Shown here: one piece after another, positions 59,894-64,000 of the stretch
Layout: each line of letters begins with the position of its first letter
Position numbering within the stretch: position 1 is the first letter of the stretch
Source of the DNA: Flectobacillus longus
Lineage (GTDB): Bacteria; Bacteroidota; Bacteroidia; Cytophagales; Spirosomataceae
NCBI RefSeq assembly: GCF_030056705.1
Contig: NZ_JASHIC010000029.1
Coordinates: 1 to 64,000 of the forward strand
DNA: 64,000 nt
Direction: 5' to 3'
Notes under the pieces: model-generated
Database searches by the model: none
What the model saw: only the letters and a program-made list of their open reading frames with translations
Told to the model about the DNA's origin: nothing
Program-made: the position numbers and the translations under genes

Positions 59894-62804
59894 TTGGAAA
59901 ACCTTTGGGCTCTGCCGACAATGGCGAAGCCTTTTTAACAATATCATGAATCACAACATCCAATTCACGAGCCGACACGTCTACCCATGATAGTAATTCT
60001 GTAGAAGGTAAAGCACCTTGTGTATCGTGCATTAGCAAATCAACTGCTCCCAAAATACGTGCTAAAGGAGCTCGAACGCCATGTGACTGCATCCACGCAA
60101 TTTCACGGAGCTTTTTATTTTGTTCTTCGATGGCACGTACATATTTTGTATTTTCGGTAATGTCCTTTGAAAAACACGACACACCAACGATTTCATTGTC
60201 ACGATAAATAGGGTATAAATTGATTTCTGAAATTTCAATCTCGCCTTTGAGTGGATTGAAACTAGACACAACCTCAAAAAAAGACTCGCCTGCCAAAGCT
60301 CTTTGATACAAAGAATCCCATAGCTTTATTTCTTCGGGCGACCATTTCTCATTAAGTGCTAAAGAACCTACTTGTGGCTCTTCGTCTAATTTATCAGATA
60401 TTCTTCGAGCAAAAATAGAATTGAAAGTAACCAATCTTTTTTCGGTATCAATCGACCATATATAATTGTCGGTGTTATTAATCAACAGCTCCAAATTAGA
60501 CTTCATTACTTCTATCTTATTTTCTTGCTCCTTGAGTGTCGTTATATCCCTATACGACACAGCCATACCATCATTGAGAGGATTACAACTTACCGAAAGC
60601 CATTTTTTCGAATGCTCTTCGTAGTCAATAAAAGAATACTCACGATTTTCGTCCTGTGCCACTACGTGTTGCATAAAAAATGGATGGTACGGATGAATAT
60701 TAAAAACCTCCCAAAGGTACATTCCCATTTGTGCTTGTGAGTCTATATCAAAGAGTTGCTCTGCGGCTTTATTTGCATATTGAATCCGCCATTGGTCATT
60801 TACAATAAAATATCCATCTGTAATACTTGATAGAATTCTGCCACTATTTTCTGCCTCAAGAAGATATTGTCTTTTGGCCGATTGTTCTTGCGTAATATCC
60901 TTGCCAATCAAGTAAGCTAATTCGCTATTGGGTTCGTAGGTGGAGCTCCACTCTATCCAACGAATACTTCCATCTTTGGCTACACATCGATTGGTAAAAG
61001 TAGCGCTTGCATTTTTATCAAACATCAAATCCAAATCAAACCTTGCTGCGCCTAAATCCTCTGGATGAACTACTTGTAAAAATGGTTTTGCATAAAAATC
61101 TTCCTTCAGATACCCTAATTCTTTACAAAAACGAGGATTTACTTTAATAAAACAACCGTCTCTACCGATTGTACAGATGTAATTGTTAGAATAATTGAAT
61201 ACATTATCCCAATCTTTTAACGCATTTAATTTGACAATTTTTAGTCCTAATATATCTGCTACACTTTTACAAAATGACGTATGACGTTTGTTGATGAGGG
61301 TTGCATCTTGTGTACAAAGAGACAAAATACCCACAACTTTATGCTTGCTTTTGAGCGGCAACACAAAGGAATTACAATCAATAGTTTTTCCGTGGATTAT
61401 TTCACGCATCTGCTTGCCACGCATAGCTTGTCCATGACGAAACACCTGTACTTCCCAATCGTCGGCAGAATGTTCTAAACGAATAGATGGTGCTAGCGAT
61501 AAAGTTTCTTTGAAGTTATGCGTACCATAACTTACGTTTTTGAGGTATTTATCTGCTCCATCTACCACCCACAAGAGTGCCGTTTGATAACCTGCTAGCT
61601 CACAAACACGTTTTAACACCATCTCAAAAGGTTCATTGAAGGTTTGAGATTGTCCTAAAAGCCTGTGTATTTCATTGAGGCACAGAGTTTCTTGATTTTT
61701 TTGGTAATTATCAGTGATGTCCAACAGCGTAGCCAAATGATACCCACCTATTAGTTTTCTATGCAACTGATAACTTGCAATGAGTTGATTATTTTCAAAA
61801 TCTCTGATTTTGGTAATCCCTTTTGCTTGATTATTATCTCGGAAAGTTTGCCAGATTTGACTAAGTGATTTCTTTAGACCATAAGTCATTAAAGGCTGGA
61901 TTTTAGAACCAATCAGTTGATTATTATAAGCTCTGAATAGTTTTACAGCCGAGCGATTAGCGTCAATGATTTGCCCTTCGTCATCAAAAACCAAGATAGC
62001 TTCTTGAGTTTTGTCAAAAATAGTTTCAAACTGAAAAAGGGAAGTGCGTTCTCGTTCTCGAGATTCGATGAGTTGTGTGATATTGGTAAAAATCACCAAA
62101 GAAGCAGGGTAGTCATCAACAATGATATTATATGCCGAAAACTCAACATGGAGAATCTGAGTATTGGGCAAACACCATCTTACTACTGTTCGCTCTCCTG
62201 TACGCAAAGCCATATTTGACTCCATTCGCTCCATATCATCAGGATGACATAGCTCTGTAATTTTTCTTTGCTTTAGCCAGTCTTCATCTGCTAAGATGGT
62301 GTCTTTGGTAGCCTGATTCACCATCACAATTTGATTAGTGTAGGCACAAGTCACCATCATAGGTATTGTTGAGCTAGCAAACAAGTTATGATAAAGATCT
62401 ACGTACTTCGATAGTTTTTGTTTGCATTCTTTTCTTTTTTCATAAAAAGTCAACACACGCTCTATCCAATCCGTAGAAAGCTGGGTATCTAGCAAATAAT
62501 CTTCATATTTAATCTCATTTTGAGATTTGAGTTCGTTTTTCTTGTCTTTGGGAAGTATTAAAATAATGTAGAGAGAAGATGACTGCTGGCGGTAGTCGTT
62601 GTAAAGCTGAATATCTGAAGACGTAAAACTAGGTAGGTAATAAAAGACAATCGGACGTATATGGGAAGACTCTAGTTGGGTAATTTCTTCTGTCTGAAGA
62701 TGCTCATAGTCAGTACAGAGTTCCTGAAGGCACTCAGTGAGGGATTTGGGTATGTCTCGTACTGAATTAGTGGCGGTAAAATTTTTGAATGAATAAAGCA
62801 ACAT
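59874..62804 (-). CDS. Multi-PAS sensor ending in a histidine-kinase dimerisation domain without ATPase domain
   Basis: The 976-residue protein is predicted cytoplasmic. Residues about 1-125 resemble a degenerate receiver (YIILILPKDKKNE, LSTDWIERVLTFYEKRK). PAS domains follow at about 130-250, 255-370, 545-665, 670-780 and 785-905, with a GAF domain at about 385-530 (FEMVLKRVCELAGYQTALLWVVD, SFVLPLKSKHKVVGILSLCTQD). The C-terminus is a DHp-like helix pair, EEQNKKLREIAWMQSHGVRAPLARILGAVDLL, with the phospho-acceptor His, and then the protein stops. There is no HATPase_c domain, nor sign of one in the next 120 bases. It may be a phosphotransfer partner or pseudokinase. Confidence 0.85.
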   Translation of the reverse strand: MLLYSFKNFTATNSVRDIPKSLTECLQELCTDYEHLQTEEITQLESSHIRPIVFYYLPSFTSSDIQLYNDYRQQSSSLYIILILPKDKKNELKSQNEIKYEDYLLDTQLSTDWIERVLTFYEKRKECKQKLSKYVDLYHNLFASSTIPMMVTCAYTNQIVMVNQATKDTILADEDWLKQRKITELCHPDDMERMESNMALRTGERTVVRWCLPNTQILHVEFSAYNIIVDDYPASLVIFTNITQLIESRERERTSLFQFETIFDKTQEAILVFDDEGQIIDANRSAVKLFRAYNNQLIGSKIQPLMTYGLKKSLSQIWQTFRDNNQAKGITKIRDFENNQLIASYQLHRKLIGGYHLATLLDITDNYQKNQETLCLNEIHRLLGQSQTFNEPFEMVLKRVCELAGYQTALLWVVDGADKYLKNVSYGTHNFKETLSLAPSIRLEHSADDWEVQVFRHGQAMRGKQMREIIHGKTIDCNSFVLPLKSKHKVVGILSLCTQDATLINKRHTSFCKSVADILGLKIVKLNALKDWDNVFNYSNNYICTIGRDGCFIKVNPRFCKELGYLKEDFYAKPFLQVVHPEDLGAARFDLDLMFDKNASATFTNRCVAKDGSIRWIEWSSTYEPNSELAYLIGKDITQEQSAKRQYLLEAENSGRILSSITDGYFIVNDQWRIQYANKAAEQLFDIDSQAQMGMYLWEVFNIHPYHPFFMQHVVAQDENREYSFIDYEEHSKKWLSVSCNPLNDGMAVSYRDITTLKEQENKIEVMKSNLELLINNTDNYIWSIDTEKRLVTFNSIFARRISDKLDEEPQVGSLALNEKWSPEEIKLWDSLYQRALAGESFFEVVSSFNPLKGEIEISEINLYPIYRDNEIVGVSCFSKDITENTKYVRAIEEQNKKLREIAWMQSHGVRAPLARILGAVDLLMHDTQGALPSTELLSWVDVSARELDVVIHDIVKKASPLSAEPKGFPNNLMVS

Positions 62805-63308
62805 AAGGATTCACAATTATTAGAGATTAGCAAGGATGCCATTTTTATATAATTTCAAGTAACAATAATGCTCGATGTAAATATAGAAAAATATGCCATC
62901 ACGACAAAGCTTTCTTCAAATATTTAGGAATTTCGTCTTGTAGCTAAAAATATCCGCATTTAATTAATCTATCATAACAAAAATACGGCCCAAAAAACAC
63001 TCAAATTACTGACTATCAAGCATTCATTAGCTCCGTCATTTTATTATTTTATCTAAATTAAAAAAACAAATACCACAACCCTACAACAACGGGCAGACGA
63101 TTGATACCGAGAGTTGTTCCAAGAAATAAGGAGATATAAGTCAGGTAGGTGATCTCAATAACTCATTTTACACTTCACTAATGGTAATAAATTGATGTAC
63201 CTACAAATAAAATACCCATTTGATTATCGAATTTTTTAATTTTGAGTCGCATAAAAATTATGCCCAGTGCATCGCTGGAATCAATGATTAATTATACAAT
63301 TTAGTACC
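62805..63308. other. Intergenic region with a promoter-like element
   Basis: No gene is seen. TAATTTTG at 63237-63244 fits the TAnnTTTG -7 consensus, with TTTG at 63219-63222, 14 bases before it and rather close for a -33 element. It would give a leader of about 58 bases for the NTF2-like gene. The remainder, between divergent genes, holds no repeat or hairpin I could find. Confidence 0.4.
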
Positions 63309-63710
63309 ATGAAAGGTGTAGAAATAGTAAAAGCATACTACAATTGCTTTAATCAAAAGGATTGGCAAGGAATGTTAGACTTGCTTGATGAGAATATTCG
63401 CCACGAAAGTAACCAAGGCGATGTTCGTGTGGGAAAGGATAAATTCAGAATATTTCTTCAAAAAATGGATGACAGTTATGAAGAAACCCTTACTGAAATG
63501 GTATTTCTTGCTGAAGAAACAGGCACACGGGTAGCCGTAGAATTTGTAGTAAATGGCATTTACAAAAAAGGAGAAGAAGGTCTTCCTGAAGCACACGGAC
63601 AAACATATATATTGCCCGCTGGTGCTTTTTTGGAAGTGAAAGATGGAAAAATCACACGTGTAACTACTTATTATAATCTTACTCTTTGGATTGAATTAGT
63701 ATCAAAGTAA
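63309..63710 (+). CDS. NTF2/SnoaL-like (ketosteroid isomerase-related) protein
   Basis: The 133-residue protein has the cone-shaped NTF2-like fold signature: VKAYYNCFNQKDWQGMLDLLDENIRHESNQGD, a central YEETLTEMVFLAEETGTRVAVEFVVNGIYK strand pair, and a C-terminal FLEVKDGKITRVTTYYNLTLWIE. This superfamily includes isomerases, hydrolases and binding proteins, and the catalytic residues needed to choose are not evident. The next gene, a GNAT acetyltransferase, starts one base after the stop codon, so they are co-transcribed. Confidence 0.85.
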   Translation: MKGVEIVKAYYNCFNQKDWQGMLDLLDENIRHESNQGDVRVGKDKFRIFLQKMDDSYEETLTEMVFLAEETGTRVAVEFVVNGIYKKGEEGLPEAHGQTYILPAGAFLEVKDGKITRVTTYYNLTLWIELVSK

Positions 63711-63711
63711 C

Positions 63712-64000
63712 ATGGAATTTATCAAAAAAGTAGGTAAAGAAATCGAAAGTGTTTTTGAGGATTTGGCTCAGCTCCGAATCGAGGTTTTCCACGATTATCC
63801 TTATCTATACGAAGGTACTTTAGCGTATGAATTAGAATACTTAAAAACCTATGCCAATTCGGAAAAAGGTTTTCTATTTGCCGTTTATGACCAAGGTCAA
63901 ATGGTTGGAGCTACTACTGCGATTCCCTTGAAAGATGAAACAGAGGAAGTTCAGCTACCATTTATAAAAGAAGGTTTTAATTTGGCTGACATTTTTTATT
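63712..64000 (+). CDS. GNAT-family N-acetyltransferase, truncated by the window end
   Basis: The ATG at 63712 opens a frame that runs off the window after 96 codons. It starts MEFIKKVGKEIESVFEDLAQ and continues LRIEVFHDYPYLYEGTLAYELEYLKTY, then GFLFAVYDQGQMVGATTAIPL, the early alpha-beta elements of a GNAT fold. The acetyl-CoA-binding loop would lie beyond the window. It is coupled to the NTF2-like gene upstream. Confidence 0.75.
   Translation, partial: MEFIKKVGKEIESVFEDLAQLRIEVFHDYPYLYEGTLAYELEYLKTYANSEKGFLFAVYDQGQMVGATTAIPLKDETEEVQLPFIKEGFNLADIFY

Noticed and set aside
1-64000. CRISPR array, tRNA, rRNA, integrase, transposase or prophage genes
   Set aside because: None was found by reading; the repeated sequences present lack the regular repeat-spacer structure of CRISPR, and no mobility protein is encoded.

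Overview
The window looks like chromosomal DNA of an AT-rich Bacteroidota, most likely an environmental Cytophagales relative of Flectobacillus, Arcicella or Runella (genus is inference). The signs are three SusC/SusD-type outer-membrane pairs, FAS1 lipoproteins, a CarboxypepD_reg-like TonB receptor, many lipoprotein signals, starts preceded by A-rich sequence rather than Shine-Dalgarno, and TAnnTTTG-type -7 promoter elements. I see no rRNA, tRNA, CRISPR array, transposase or phage gene.

Layout. 1-18.7 kb: a secreted six-hairpin glycosidase-like protein, then a glycan-uptake locus of order FAS1, SusC, SusD, FAS1, FAS1, SusC, SusD. 18.7-25 kb (minus): an SRPBCC protein, a lipoprotein, and a beta-helix lipoprotein paired with a TonB receptor. 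25-33 kb: TerC, an L-fucose permease with a mutarotase, a CatA-like acetyltransferase divergent from a Crp/Fnr regulator, an envelope protein pair, thiD and a small secreted protein. 33.5-47.5 kb: a block devoted to phosphorus: FAD oxidoreductase and phosphonatase-like hydrolase (the TIGR03364/TIGR03351 pair), a DUF5690 transporter resembling organophosphate antiporters, a SusC/SusD pair, PhnZ, a secreted NPP-like phosphoesterase, a PhoB-like regulator, and a metallophosphoesterase-glycosyltransferase pair resembling the PlcP/Agt lipid-renovation module. 47.9-56.8 kb: a quinone reductase, two FGGY gluconokinase-like paralogues, an AraC regulator, 6-phosphogluconate dehydrogenase, an alpha/beta hydrolase and a pectinesterase. 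57-64 kb: a phosphocholine-type phospholipase C, a PAS protein ending in a histidine-kinase dimerisation domain without an ATPase domain, an NTF2-like protein and a truncated GNAT acetyltransferase.

The most interesting signal is regulatory and ties the phosphorus block together. Upstream of the TonB receptor, the small secreted protein, the phosphonatase-like hydrolase, the phosphonate-locus SusC, the PhoB-like regulator, the PlcP-like gene and the phospholipase C, short cores like TTAAT or GTAAC recur every 11 bp. The last core begins 15 or 16 bp before a TAnnTTTG-like -7 element. This is the geometry expected of a Pho box that replaces the -33 element, and it predicts a local PhoB regulon for taking up and breaking down phosphonates and phospholipids. 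A second signal is a family of heptad-periodic inverted intergenic repeats.
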